Under the pieces are notes generated by a model. That model searched no databases and had not been told where the DNA came from. It saw only the letters and a list, made by a program, of their open reading frames with translations. A DNA stretch of 64,000 nt, from assembly GCF_900582625.1 (NCBI RefSeq), contig NZ_UTIQ01000241.1, positions 806,001 through 870,000 on the forward strand, read 5' to 3'. A program made the translations under genes and the position numbers. Source of the stretch: Pseudomonas viridiflava. Lineage in GTDB: Bacteria; Pseudomonadota; Gammaproteobacteria; Pseudomonadales; Pseudomonadaceae. Shown piece after piece: positions 15,438 through 23,414 of the stretch; position 1 is the first letter of the stretch; the number at the start of each line of letters is the position of its first letter.

Positions 15438-16421
15438 ATGAGAGCTGTCACTTACTATGATCTGTGTATAAAAGCCAGAGGCAAATCAAGGGCAGATGGA
15501 AATATTGCTGATTTTCCAACAGAGCCAAAAACACTCCTAGATATTTTTAACTATATCTTTCACCACTATAACTCCGGAGATAATTTCCTTTGGAAATCTC
15601 AAGGAGAAAACCCAGTAAAAATAATAATAAAAGACCTCACAATTATTGACGGGTATTATGTTTTACTTATAAATCGTAGCGACCCGACAATTCCAGACTT
15701 TGTTACTAGCAACCCAGAACTTGGCGAGCGAAAAGTCCACGAAAAGCCAAAAGATCATGGAGGAGAATCCTCCGCCCATGTATTACTAAGGCCAGACCCT
15801 ATTCGGGGAAGAAACTATTATTACTGCATGATTGAGTGCAGCTATGGCTCTGGCCTGACGGCGTCAGGGATCGCGCCATACATTGCACACTTGATCCGAC
15901 GGTGCAAGAAACTGCACGAAGCGGATTTCAGACTAGAAAATCCAGACGGTTCCGTCGACAAGAAAGGAAATACAAACCTTGTGCATCTTAACCATGAGGT
16001 AGAGCTTCAAGGGCACCCGTCTGCGAGTTTCATAAAGGACATCGAGCAAGGCACGCTCTCGGGTATAGAACTTATCGCCCACGATGAAGTCGGAAACAAA
16101 TGGGACGAAAGCGGATTCGTTAAAGAAAGAAGAAAGGTAATTGAGATGGAACTCGAAAAAGAGCTAATTGGCGACACATGGAGAACCTTGAATAGCGTGC
16201 TCGGAAATGCCAAAAAACATGGACTTGCACAAATGCGAGTTAAATTTGTCAATTCGGAAGGCGAGTCCAAAGATGCTTTAATCTCTACAGATACAGGACA
16301 TCTTGCTGACGACAAAAAATATGTTAAAAAACACAGAATTTCGGAGCAAAACACTCCTACCACTACGAGTTTTGAAAAAATAAACGCCCCTATCATTAAA
16401 GAAATCCTTAGACACAGCTGA
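15438..16421 (+). CDS. Unknown soluble protein, first gene of an AT-rich cargo pair
   Basis: A 327-residue protein with no signal peptide or membrane helix. The N-terminal half is a mixed alpha/beta domain (RAVTYYDLCIKARGKSRADG at the start; NYYYCMIECSYGSGLTASGI near residue 130). The C-terminal half is highly charged and Lys-rich. AGGA precedes the ATG at 15438. Base composition is strongly AT-rich compared with the GC-rich flanks, a sign of recent transfer. Eight bases separate it from the four-helix membrane protein gene downstream. Two-gene units of a cytoplasmic protein plus a small membrane protein are a common form of anti-phage system (Kiwa is one example, with the membrane gene first), but I cannot assign this to any named family. 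Confidence 0.7.
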   Translation: MRAVTYYDLCIKARGKSRADGNIADFPTEPKTLLDIFNYIFHHYNSGDNFLWKSQGENPVKIIIKDLTIIDGYYVLLINRSDPTIPDFVTSNPELGERKVHEKPKDHGGESSAHVLLRPDPIRGRNYYYCMIECSYGSGLTASGIAPYIAHLIRRCKKLHEADFRLENPDGSVDKKGNTNLVHLNHEVELQGHPSASFIKDIEQGTLSGIELIAHDEVGNKWDESGFVKERRKVIEMELEKELIGDTWRTLNSVLGNAKKHGLAQMRVKFVNSEGESKDALISTDTGHLADDKKYVKKHRISEQNTPTTTSFEKINAPIIKEILRHS

Positions 16422-16429
16422 GGTGAGCA

Positions 16430-16993
16430 ATGCTTAGTCAGCTTTTAAAACCGATTGCATATTTATATATTGTCAACACTGACAAAAGAAAAGTGGACTG
16501 GCTGTACCCTATTGTACTTGCAGCACTTACGCTAGCCCTACTGGAATACTTCCTATCAGATGAATATATGTGGAAGAGCGGTGGACTTGTAAGTATGACA
16601 CTTGGATTTATCCAGTCGTTGCCAGGGTTTTACATTGCAGCTCTCGCAGCAGTAGCAACTTTCGGAAAAAGAGGAATCGACAGATACTTCCCCGACCCAA
16701 TGCCTTATATAAACAAAAAAGTTCAAGGCGAAAAAACAAAAAACTTCCTAACCAGAAGAACATTTTTGTGCATGCTATTTGCCTTTCTAACATACGAAAG
16801 CATTATTCTGATCATAATATCAATCGGCGGATTACTTATATCCGGTCAGCCACATACGATTATCATATTTGGATTTGACGCATCCCCCACTATTTCTTTG
16901 GTGTCGAATTTTTCTTATCTGTTAATTCTTTACCAAATGATAGCTGCGACGTTCTGGGGCCTTTTTTATCTAGGTTATAAAATACACGAGTAA
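16430..16993 (+). CDS. Four-helix inner-membrane protein, second gene of the cargo pair
   Basis: A 187-residue protein with four predicted transmembrane segments: about residues 24-43, 55-77, 112-138 and 160-183. A positively charged cytoplasmic loop (KRGIDRYF to KKVQGEKTKN) lies between helices 2 and 3. GAGGTGAGCA places a ribosome site just before the ATG at 16430. It shares the AT-rich composition of the upstream gene and is the last gene before attR. A membrane effector or anchor for the upstream protein is the natural hypothesis; no family was recognised. Confidence 0.7.
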   Translation: MLSQLLKPIAYLYIVNTDKRKVDWLYPIVLAALTLALLEYFLSDEYMWKSGGLVSMTLGFIQSLPGFYIAALAAVATFGKRGIDRYFPDPMPYINKKVQGEKTKNFLTRRTFLCMLFAFLTYESIILIIISIGGLLISGQPHTIIIFGFDASPTISLVSNFSYLLILYQMIAATFWGLFYLGYKIHE

Positions 16994-17009
16994 ACTCAAG
17001 GGACGTCTT

Positions 17010-17027
17010 GTGTCGAAAAAGTGTCGA
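17010..17027. repeat. Right copy of the 18 bp direct repeat (candidate integrase arm site)
   Basis: GTGTCGAAAAAGTGTCGA, identical to 10475-10492. It lies 105 bp inside attR, whereas the left copy lies 44 bp inside attL. Confidence 0.6.
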
Positions 17028-17132
17028 AATCACATACCAGAACAGGCCATTAAATGCCGAAATGGTTAAGGCGCACCTCCCCCGATAGCTGATTATTGCT
17101 AACGCATACCAACAATTGCCATGTGACAAACC

Positions 17133-17160
17133 GGGTTCAAATCCCCCCGGCTCCACCAAA
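17133..17160 (+). repeat. attR: 28 bp copy of the ssrA 3' end
   Basis: It is identical to 10403-10430. The sequence upstream of it is element DNA and not tmRNA, so this is only a 3' fragment and marks the right boundary of the element. Confidence 0.9.
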
Positions 17161-17165
17161 TAAAG

Positions 17166-17197
17166 AAACCCCGAAGGTGCAAACCTTCGGGGTTTTT
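17166..17197 (+). terminator. Original ssrA terminator, displaced by the element
   Basis: AAACCCCGAAGGT and ACCTTCGGGGTTT form a 13 bp stem closed by a GCAA tetraloop and followed by more T. It directly follows the attR copy, exactly where the chromosomal ssrA terminator would have been before integration. Confidence 0.85.
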
Positions 17198-17268
17198 CTT
17201 TGGGCGGTGGACTAGCGAAGTTGTCGCTCCAACCGCTACGACGCTGAGTCGTATATTTAGCGCAAACG

Positions 17269-17541
17269 TCACTGCACGTCCCCAGGCAACCGCAGCGAAG
17301 CCAGATTGACGCAATCCTTTTCGTTGCGCTCAAGCCCGTCGCAGGTGCGTTTATAAGCTTGGTCCGCGGCATCTTTCAGCAGATTCCAATCCGATTCGCA
17401 GATCACGCCGCGCGCTAGCAGCTCATCGGCGCGCGTCATCAGGGTTCGATGGAAATCCTTCGGGAAGCCCAGGCGGTACACGTCGTCTTCGAGCAGGTAT
17501 CGCCAAGCTGCCATTTCCTTTGCACGTTCGGTTTCACTCAT
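17269..17541 (-). CDS. Hypothetical small cytoplasmic protein
   Basis: A 90-residue, mostly helical protein (MSETERAKEMAAWRYLLEDD at the start; two Cys in CESDWNLL and KRTCDGLE). The ATG at 17541 has AGGA 8 bases upstream. A second in-frame ATG at 17559 has GAGGG directly abutting it and is less likely. It follows mqo on the same strand after about 40 bases. No family was recognised. Confidence 0.6.
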   Translation of the reverse strand: MSETERAKEMAAWRYLLEDDVYRLGFPKDFHRTLMTRADELLARGVICESDWNLLKDAADQAYKRTCDGLERNEKDCVNLASLRLPGDVQ

Positions 17542-17580
17542 GGGCGCCGTCCTGCTCATCCCTCAGGCTCTTCGCCTGCA

Positions 17581-19230
17581 TCAAGGGTTCAAGTCGGGGT
17601 CTTGGTTTTGGTGCGTTTCACCCGGTTCTCCAACCGGCCCGGTCGGCTGCGGCACCTTTTCTTTGTTGATGCCGGGCGGTGGTGCCAGTTGCAGCACTTC
17701 GCTGGTGTACGCCCACTCTTGCTCGACACGTTCGGCACTGTCGTTTAGATGAGTGCCGTAGCTGGGAATAATCTGATGCAGCTTTTCCTGCCAGGCGGGC
17801 GTTTCTACTTGGTCTTTGAAGGACTTTTTCAGCACTTCAAGCATGATCGGCGCAGCGGTCGAAGCGCCCGGCGAAGCACCGAGCAGGCCGGCGATGGTGC
17901 CGTCCTGGGAGGTGACTACTTCGGTGCCCAGTTTCAGCACACCGCCTTTGTCTTCGTCTCGCTTGATGATCTGCACGCGCTGGCCGGCCTGTACCAAGTG
18001 CCAATCCTCTTTCTTGGCTTGTGGGAAGTACTGTTGCAGCGCTTCGAAACGGTCATCGTCCGATTGCATGACTTGGCCAATCAGGTACTGCACCAAGTCG
18101 AATTCACGCAACCCGACGCGAGTCATCGGCCAGACGTTCTCGGTGGTGGTGCTGCTGAAAAGATCCCAGAACGAGCCCTCTTTGAGGAATTTGGTGGAGA
18201 ACGTGGCGAACGGTCCGAACAAGATCACGCGTTTGCCGTCGAGCACGCGGGTGTCCAGGTGCGGAACCGACATGGGCGGCGCCCCAGTCGGCGCGATGCC
18301 GTAGGCCTTCGCCATGTGCTGCTCGGCAATGGTCGGGTTTTCGGTGACCAGGAACGAGCCACCTACCGGGAAACCACCGTATTCGTGAGCTTCCGGAATG
18401 TCGGATTTCTGCAACAGTTTCAGCGCACCGCCGCCAGCGCCGACGAAGAGAAACTTGGTATCAGTGGCGCCCTCGGTGCCGTCTTTCAGGTTCTTGTATT
18501 CCACATGCCAGGAGCCGTCGTCGTTGCGGGTGATGTCCTGCACTTCGGTGGACAGTTTTAGCGCGAAGTTCGGCTGGCTCTGCAAATGGCCGACGAATTG
18601 GCGGGTGATTTCGCCAAAGTTCACGTCGGTGCCAATCGGTGTCCAGGTAGCGGCGAGTTTCTGGTTGGGGTCGCGGCCTTCCATCATCAGCGGCACCCAT
18701 TGTTTGATTTGCTCGGGGTCTTCGGAATACTGCATCGGCCGGAAAAGCGGACTCGCCTGCAGCGCCTCGTAGCGTTTTTTCAGAAATTGGATGTTGTCGT
18801 CGCCCCAGACAAAGCTCATGTGTGGAGTGGAATTGATGAAGGAACGCGGGTTTTTCAGCGCACCCTTTTTCACTTGCCAGGCGAGGAATTGCCGGGTGAT
18901 CTGGAACGATTCGTTAATCTCCACCGCCTTGCTGATCGAGACGTTGCCGTTTTCGTCCATTGGCGTGTAGTTCAACTCGGCCAATGCCGAGTGACCGGTG
19001 CCTGCGTTGTTCCAACCGTTGGAGCTTTCTTCGGCCACGCCGTCGAGGCGCTCGATCATTTCCATCGACCAACCAGGCTCCAGCTCGTTTAGCCAGATCG
19101 CCAAGGTCGAGCTCATGATGCCGCCGCCCACGAGTAGCACGTCCACCTTCTTCGTTTCTTCGGCAAACGCGCTTTGCAAACCGAACGAAACAAACAGCCC
19201 TATCGAGGCCAGCTTAAAAGTCGTGTTCAT
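17581..19230 (-). CDS. mqo: Malate:quinone oxidoreductase
   Basis: A 549-residue FAD-dependent enzyme that oxidises L-malate to oxaloacetate with quinone as acceptor, replacing or supplementing NAD-malate dehydrogenase in the TCA cycle. The dinucleotide-binding motif VDVLLVGGGIMSSTLAIWLN is at residues 29-48. The family stretch SNGWNNAGTGHSALAELNYT is near residue 70, and SPGASTAAPIMLEVL near 455. Unusually for Mqo in general, but seen in Pseudomonas, it begins with a signal-like hydrophobic segment ending SAFAEE. GAGGTG precedes the ATG at 19230. The C-terminal tail is Pro/Gln-rich. Confidence 0.95.
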   Translation of the reverse strand: MNTTFKLASIGLFVSFGLQSAFAEETKKVDVLLVGGGIMSSTLAIWLNELEPGWSMEMIERLDGVAEESSNGWNNAGTGHSALAELNYTPMDENGNVSISKAVEINESFQITRQFLAWQVKKGALKNPRSFINSTPHMSFVWGDDNIQFLKKRYEALQASPLFRPMQYSEDPEQIKQWVPLMMEGRDPNQKLAATWTPIGTDVNFGEITRQFVGHLQSQPNFALKLSTEVQDITRNDDGSWHVEYKNLKDGTEGATDTKFLFVGAGGGALKLLQKSDIPEAHEYGGFPVGGSFLVTENPTIAEQHMAKAYGIAPTGAPPMSVPHLDTRVLDGKRVILFGPFATFSTKFLKEGSFWDLFSSTTTENVWPMTRVGLREFDLVQYLIGQVMQSDDDRFEALQQYFPQAKKEDWHLVQAGQRVQIIKRDEDKGGVLKLGTEVVTSQDGTIAGLLGASPGASTAAPIMLEVLKKSFKDQVETPAWQEKLHQIIPSYGTHLNDSAERVEQEWAYTSEVLQLAPPPGINKEKVPQPTGPVGEPGETHQNQDPDLNP

Positions 19231-19567
19231 GAATCACCTCTAGAAAATCAGGGCACATACGCTTGGGAGTTGGTCGAGCGACAGCCTCGAATGGTCTTAA
19301 CGTGTGGCAGCGGCTTCCCACAATGTTGACGAAGCGGGCGTGGAAATTTGCAGAAGTCAGAGAGTCGACGGTAAGGCTTTGAGGTTTGTTCAACCTCTGT
19401 GACCATCGGCCGGGAGGTTGCGGAATCGATTAAAAACACTTCGCCGCTTGCTGAGTTGCGAAGCGAAACGCTGCAACGATGAGGTGTTCAAGCAACGAGA
19501 CGGGGTGAACGATTTTTCTGACCGCCAGGTCAATTAGCTATCCGTTCACGTGCAAAGGAAACTCGTC
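19231..19567. other. Intergenic region between divergent mqo and a small gene
   Basis: No gene is supported in 337 bp. The only structure seen is a short hairpin, GAGGTT-TGTTC-AACCTC (19381-19397), which could be a regulatory site. The promoters of both divergent genes must lie here, but no convincing -35/-10 pair could be chosen. Confidence 0.4.
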
Positions 19568-19804
19568 ATGCCCCAATTCACCATTCATTACCGCTTCGAA
19601 GCCGAGCCTCGCTCGTACGCCATCGACACTGGAAACGCGCAACTCAGCCAGGCGCAGGCGGTGCGTCATCTTATTGAGCTGCACCATGGCGATGCCGAGA
19701 ACAGCCTGCTGATGCCGGATGCCGAAGCCAGCGAAGCTGAGGTGCTGGAGCAGGCTGAAGTGCTTAAAATTACCGATGTGCAGGTCAAAACGGGCAGCGA
19801 ATAG
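19568..19804 (+). CDS. Hypothetical small protein
   Basis: A 78-residue acidic protein (MPQFTIHYRFEAEPRSYAID at the start). AAGGA 8-9 bases upstream favours the ATG at 19568 over the one at 19550. A mixed beta/alpha pattern and no signal or membrane segment are seen. A strong terminator follows. Unknown function; it looks like a conserved Pseudomonas hypothetical but this is not verified. Confidence 0.65.
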   Translation: MPQFTIHYRFEAEPRSYAIDTGNAQLSQAQAVRHLIELHHGDAENSLLMPDAEASEAEVLEQAEVLKITDVQVKTGSE

Positions 19805-19822
19805 CGCTTTGCAGCTGGAACA

Positions 19823-19857
19823 AAAAACGCCCGCTTCGTGAGAATGCGGGCGTTTTT
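19823..19857. terminator. Bidirectional intrinsic terminator
   Basis: AAAAACGCCCGC (19823-19834) pairs with GCGGGCGTTTTT (19846-19857) through an 11-base loop. It lies between the convergent genes at 19804 and 19979. Confidence 0.88.
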
Positions 19858-19978
19858 TATTCGGCGTTTAGGCGCTTGCCTATTCAGTGTCAGACGCGGG
19901 CGGACTGGCTCCCCCGCGAATGCTCTGCCGCGCGTGCAGGATTCTATGCAGAGAAGTCCTGCACGCGCGACGGACCTT

Positions 19979-20572
19979 CTAGTTTTTCTGGCAGTGCATC
20001 GGCGTCGCCTCATAGCCCCAGACAACCGTTGCGCCGTCGTCATGCAGTTCGAACGATTCATTGCGGCCCTGGTAAGAACTGCTAGCGCCCATCGAGCGTG
20101 CGAACATTAACGAGGTGCTGTCGCCGTAGCTCGCTATCAGGGTGGAAGGCTGTGTCGGGTAAAACGTGGCGGTGACGACGTTGGTGGCCTTGTTATCGCA
20201 GACAAAACGTATCGGCCCCTTACCCGCCACCAGCGCGTAATGCGCCTGCAACTCGGCGATGCGGCGCCGGTAGCTGTCGGTTAGGCACTGGTTTTTGTCA
20301 CCGGTCTTCCAGCATTCATCACGCGCCTTCAGCCAGCCACGCTGCTCTGCTTTGAGAGTGGACGGCTTTTCGCTTTTGGCCTTGGCTTGGGCCTGCTTGT
20401 AGACCCGCGCCAAGTCCTCGTCCAGCGCACTCAGCGCGGGCGTTTTACATACCAACGCTTCAACGCTGCCGGCGGCCACCTTGGCGCAGTTGAACGATGC
20501 CGCGTTCGCGTAACTTACCGGCCACAGCGCCGAAAAAAGCGCCAGGCCAAACACTCGAAATTTCAGATTCAT
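19979..20572 (-). CDS. Exported lysozyme-inhibitor fusion protein (LprI-like plus MliC-like)
   Basis: A 197-residue protein with a signal peptide (MNLKFRVFGLALFSALWPVS, cleaved after YANA). Residues about 24-100 match the LprI/DUF1311 pattern: FNCAKV, then CKTPALSALDEDLARVYKQA and LKAEQRGWLKARDECW. The last 80 residues look like the MliC C-type lysozyme inhibitor fold: IRFVCDNKATNVVTATFYPT, a Gly/Ser/Arg centre, and a final GYEATPMHCQ. Both families protect against lysozyme in the periplasm or envelope. GGAG precedes the ATG at 20572. The fusion order is seen directly; the inhibitory activity is inferred from family knowledge. Confidence 0.82.
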   Translation of the reverse strand: MNLKFRVFGLALFSALWPVSYANAASFNCAKVAAGSVEALVCKTPALSALDEDLARVYKQAQAKAKSEKPSTLKAEQRGWLKARDECWKTGDKNQCLTDSYRRRIAELQAHYALVAGKGPIRFVCDNKATNVVTATFYPTQPSTLIASYGDSTSLMFARSMGASSSYQGRNESFELHDDGATVVWGYEATPMHCQKN

Positions 20573-20636
20573 CATGCCCCTCCCGTTAGACGACCCCCAA
20601 TTGAGCAGCCTGATACCAAAGCCAGCCGAGCTGATT

Positions 20637-21752
20637 TCAGGCCGGTTCGACCGTGGCAGCATAACGCGGGTAGTCGCTGTAGCCCCGCTCGTTACCGCCG
20701 AATAGCTGACTGGCGTCAAAGCCTGCCAATGGCCAGCCATGGAGCAGCCGTGCGGGCAAATCGGGGTTGGCGACGAAGGCTCTGCCGAACGCAACCAGGT
20801 CCGCAAGGCCAGCAGCCAAAATGGCCTCGGCGCGTTGCAAGTCGTAGCGTCCAGCCACAATTACCCGACCGTGATAAATCGCCCGCAACTGGTGACGAAA
20901 GTCTTCTGGCACCTGCGGTGCGTCATCCCAATCAGCCTCGGCGAGGTGGATATAACTCACGCCCAAGCCCTGCAGTTTCTCGGCGGCCAACAAAATGGTC
21001 GGGATAACGTCAGGACAATTCATACCGCGTGCGGTGATAAAGGGCGCCATACGAACGCCGATACGCGCCGCGCCAATTTCCTCAGCCATACCGCTGGCCA
21101 CTTCATACAGAAACCGCACGCGATTATCGCGGCTGCCGCCGTACTGGTCGTCGCGTACGTTAGAGGTGGTGCGCAGGAATTCATCGATGAGGTAGCCATT
21201 GCCGGCATGGATTTCCACGCCATCGAAACCCGCGGCTATCGCGTTGCGAGCGGCGCGGCGGTAGTCGCCAATCACCTCGTTGATACCTTCAAGCGACAAC
21301 GCGCGCGGCATGCTGACATCGACCATGCGGCCCACACCGTCGTCACCGACCACCCATACCTGCGCGTCGGCTTTGATGGCCGAAGGCGCGACGGGCGTTT
21401 GGTCGGCGTGAAAGCTGTGGTGCGACATACGCCCCACATGCCACAGCTGGATGAAAATTCGACCGCCCTGCGCGTGCACCGCGTCGGTCACGCGCTTCCA
21501 GCCGGCGACCTGTTCTGCGTTGTAGATGCCCGGCGTAAAGCTGTATCCCTTGCCTTGCGGGCTTATTTGCGTGGCTTCGGTGACGATCAAGCCGGCACTG
21601 GCGCGCTGGGCGTAATACTCGGCCATCAGTTGATTGGGCACGTCGCCGGGCTGGTCGGTGCGCGACCGCGTCATCGGCGCCATCACGATTCGGTTAGGCA
21701 GTTGCTGCGCGCCCAATTGCAGAGGTTCAAACAGGTGGGGAGCCATGTTCAT
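20637..21752 (-). CDS. Old Yellow Enzyme-family NAD(P)H:flavin oxidoreductase (NemA-like)
   Basis: A 371-residue FMN-binding TIM-barrel enzyme of the usual OYE length. Visible are LPNRIVMAPMTRSRT (residues 19-33, with the Thr that tunes FMN), IFIQLWHVGRMSH, the substrate-binding HAGNGYLIDEFLR (His/Asn pair) near residue 185, and the C-terminal phosphate site DLVAFGRAFVANPDLP. Such enzymes reduce activated alkenes, N-ethylmaleimide and nitro esters in the cytoplasm. AAGGA with 7-base spacing supports the ATG at 21752. It stands downstream of no obvious partner, and its substrate is unknown. Confidence 0.92.
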   Translation of the reverse strand: MNMAPHLFEPLQLGAQQLPNRIVMAPMTRSRTDQPGDVPNQLMAEYYAQRASAGLIVTEATQISPQGKGYSFTPGIYNAEQVAGWKRVTDAVHAQGGRIFIQLWHVGRMSHHSFHADQTPVAPSAIKADAQVWVVGDDGVGRMVDVSMPRALSLEGINEVIGDYRRAARNAIAAGFDGVEIHAGNGYLIDEFLRTTSNVRDDQYGGSRDNRVRFLYEVASGMAEEIGAARIGVRMAPFITARGMNCPDVIPTILLAAEKLQGLGVSYIHLAEADWDDAPQVPEDFRHQLRAIYHGRVIVAGRYDLQRAEAILAAGLADLVAFGRAFVANPDLPARLLHGWPLAGFDASQLFGGNERGYSDYPRYAATVEPA

Positions 21753-21906
21753 GAGTCGATTCCTTGATTAAGTGACGACGGTAAACGTGGCCGTACCATC
21801 ACCGATCTCACAGCGGGCAAACACCCAGCCGCCTGAGAAGCACCTTCAAGGAATGATTAAAAATGTGCGCTTTCTGCGACGCGTAGTGAGCGCGAAGGGC
21901 GCTTAG

Positions 21907-22119
21907 TCAGAAAGACGACTTGGCATTCGGCTCGCGCTCCGAATGGTGCACGCGGCAACCTTTGCGCTGACGAATTTCCTCATCACTGGGGCGCACATGT
22001 TCGAACTCGAAGACCCCGTCGCTGTACACCACGAGATAGCCCCATTCCAACTGCATTTCTCCCTGCCCCGGTAATGGCGGCTTGGCCCACCACGGCTCTC
22101 GACTGACGATGGTTCGCAT
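21907..22119 (-). CDS. Hypothetical small protein
   Basis: A 70-residue protein (MRTIVSREPWWAKPPLPGQG at the start) with a good ribosome site (GAGGGGGAAGT before the ATG at 22119). The central beta strands LEWGYLVVYSDGVFEFEHV suggest a small folded domain. No recognised family and no operon partner. Confidence 0.6.
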   Translation of the reverse strand: MRTIVSREPWWAKPPLPGQGEMQLEWGYLVVYSDGVFEFEHVRPSDEEIRQRKGCRVHHSEREPNAKSSF

Positions 22120-22231
22120 ACTTCCCCCTCACTGAAACGGGTCGACGGCTTCAGGCGTTTGACCCCTTAACCCTAGATTCTTCTGCGTTTCTGTCACGCC
22201 GAAATCCCACTTGCGTTCGTGCAACCGCGCC

Positions 22232-22273
22232 CTTGCAGTTCTGCAAAGTGCCCGTGCAGCCCTGTCTATTCCG
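22232..22273 (+). promoter_or_regulatory. Shared LysR-type promoter element, copy A (alpha/beta hydrolase)
   Basis: TTGCAGTTCTGCA, nine bases, TGCAG, three bases, TGTCTATTC. The copy at 38626-38667 (opposite strand) matches at 40 of 42 positions, and the copy at 37255-37294 keeps the fixed blocks with identical spacing. The first block is a TTGCAG/CTGCAA inverted repeat, a plausible LysR recognition site, and TCTATT may serve as a -10 box. It lies 108 bp before the ATG at 22381. Confidence 0.7.
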
Positions 22274-22380
22274 AACCTTTCGCCGTACCGCCATCATTTG
22301 CTCACGGTCTGGCACACAGCGCAGACCCACCTTACGGCACTACCTAATTCGGTCTCTCAACTCTTTAAGGAGCTTCACCC

Positions 22381-23397
22381 ATGAAATTGCAAAAAACCCT
22401 GATCGCCGCCGCCATGACGTTATCGTTCAACGCCGCTTTCGCAGCCGGCAGCCCGGGTGTAGAGCAGGACACGCAGGCCTTTCTGCAAGCCCTGGAAGCC
22501 GGTGGCGGCAAACCGCTTGAGCAGATGTCGCCAAAAGATGCTCGCGCCGTACTGACTGGCGCACAGGCTTCGGTGAAGTTCGACCTTTCCGATACCCAGG
22601 TTGAAGACAAAGTCATCAACGCCGACGGCCAGAGCATCAAGCTGACCATCGTTCGGCCGGCCGGCGTTACCGGCACCTTGCCGGTCTTTATGTTTTTCCA
22701 CGGTGGCGGCTGGGTGCTGGGCGACTACCCAACCCACGCTCGCTTGATTCACGACCTGGTGGTGAATTCTGGTGCGGTCGCGGTGTATGTCGACTACACG
22801 CCGTCGCCTGAAGCGCACTACCCCACTGCCATCAACCAAGCGTACGCAGCGACCAAATGGGTAGCTGAGCACGGTCAGGAAATCAATGTGGACGGCACTC
22901 GCTTGGCCGTTGCCGGCAACAGCGTGGGCGGCAACATGACCGCTGCGGTGGCGCTGATGGCCAAAGAAAAAGGTACGCCGAAACTGCGCTTCCAGGCCCT
23001 GCTGTGGCCAGTGACGGATGCCAACTTGGAAACCCGTTCGTATAACCAATTTGCCCAAGGCCACTTCCTCACCAAGCCGCTGATGAAATGGTTCTGGAAC
23101 AACTACACCACCGACGCCAAAGAGCGCGCCAACATCCACGTATCGCCGCTGCGTGCCAGCCTGGACCAACTCAAAGGCTTGCCGCCAACCCTGATCCAAA
23201 CCGCCGAGTTCGACGTGCTGCGTGATGAAGGCGAAGCGTACGGCCGTAAGCTCGATGCGGCAGGCGTGGAAGTAACAACCACCCGCTACAACGGCATGAT
23301 CCATGACTTCGGTTTGCTCAACCCGCTGGCCCACATCAGCGGCGCGAAATCGGCGATGTTGCAAGCCGGTGGCGAATTGAAAAAACACCTGCAATAA
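22381..23397 (+). CDS. Exported alpha/beta hydrolase (HSL/arylacetamide-deacetylase family)
   Basis: A 338-residue esterase-like enzyme with a signal peptide (MKLQKTLIAAAMTLSFNAAF, cleaved after AAFA). It carries the oxyanion-hole motif FFHGGGWVLGDY near residue 102, the nucleophile elbow GNSVGG near 180, an acidic residue in AEFDVLRDEGEAY near 280, and the catalytic His in GMIHDFGLL near 306. This is the hormone-sensitive-lipase family of carboxylesterases. Here it is likely periplasmic. The upstream element shared with the LysR gene at 36292 and the isochorismatase gene at 37868 suggests common induction. The natural substrate is unknown. Confidence 0.92.
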   Translation: MKLQKTLIAAAMTLSFNAAFAAGSPGVEQDTQAFLQALEAGGGKPLEQMSPKDARAVLTGAQASVKFDLSDTQVEDKVINADGQSIKLTIVRPAGVTGTLPVFMFFHGGGWVLGDYPTHARLIHDLVVNSGAVAVYVDYTPSPEAHYPTAINQAYAATKWVAEHGQEINVDGTRLAVAGNSVGGNMTAAVALMAKEKGTPKLRFQALLWPVTDANLETRSYNQFAQGHFLTKPLMKWFWNNYTTDAKERANIHVSPLRASLDQLKGLPPTLIQTAEFDVLRDEGEAYGRKLDAAGVEVTTTRYNGMIHDFGLLNPLAHISGAKSAMLQAGGELKKHLQ

Positions 23398-23414
23398 CCC
23401 AACGCGGAAAACCA

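Larger units (their letters stand above)
10403..17160. mobile_element. ssrA-integrated inovirus-like/satellite integrative element
   Basis: A 6.76 kb region bounded by 28 bp perfect direct repeats of the ssrA 3' end. It encodes a tyrosine integrase, an X/II-family phage replication protein, two excisionase-like proteins, an Arc-type repressor and several unknown cargo genes. Rep followed directly by integrase on the same strand resembles Pf-type filamentous prophages, but coat, Zot-like and adsorption genes are absent. Cargo at 15438-16993 is much richer in A+T than the flanking chromosome. It may be a degenerate inovirus or a helper-dependent satellite. Confidence 0.85.

Noticed and set aside
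15438..16993. Assignment of the cargo pair to the Kiwa defence system
   Set aside because: A four-helix membrane protein plus a soluble partner of about 320 residues is similar in outline, but the gene order is reversed and I cannot confirm homology by eye.
17040..17158. tRNA-like look of the DNA before attR (GCCGAAATGGTTAAGGCG followed by a T arm and CCA)
   Set aside because: No 5' acceptor strand pairs with the 3' end and no anticodon arm folds; only the 28 bp ssrA copy is real tRNA-like sequence.
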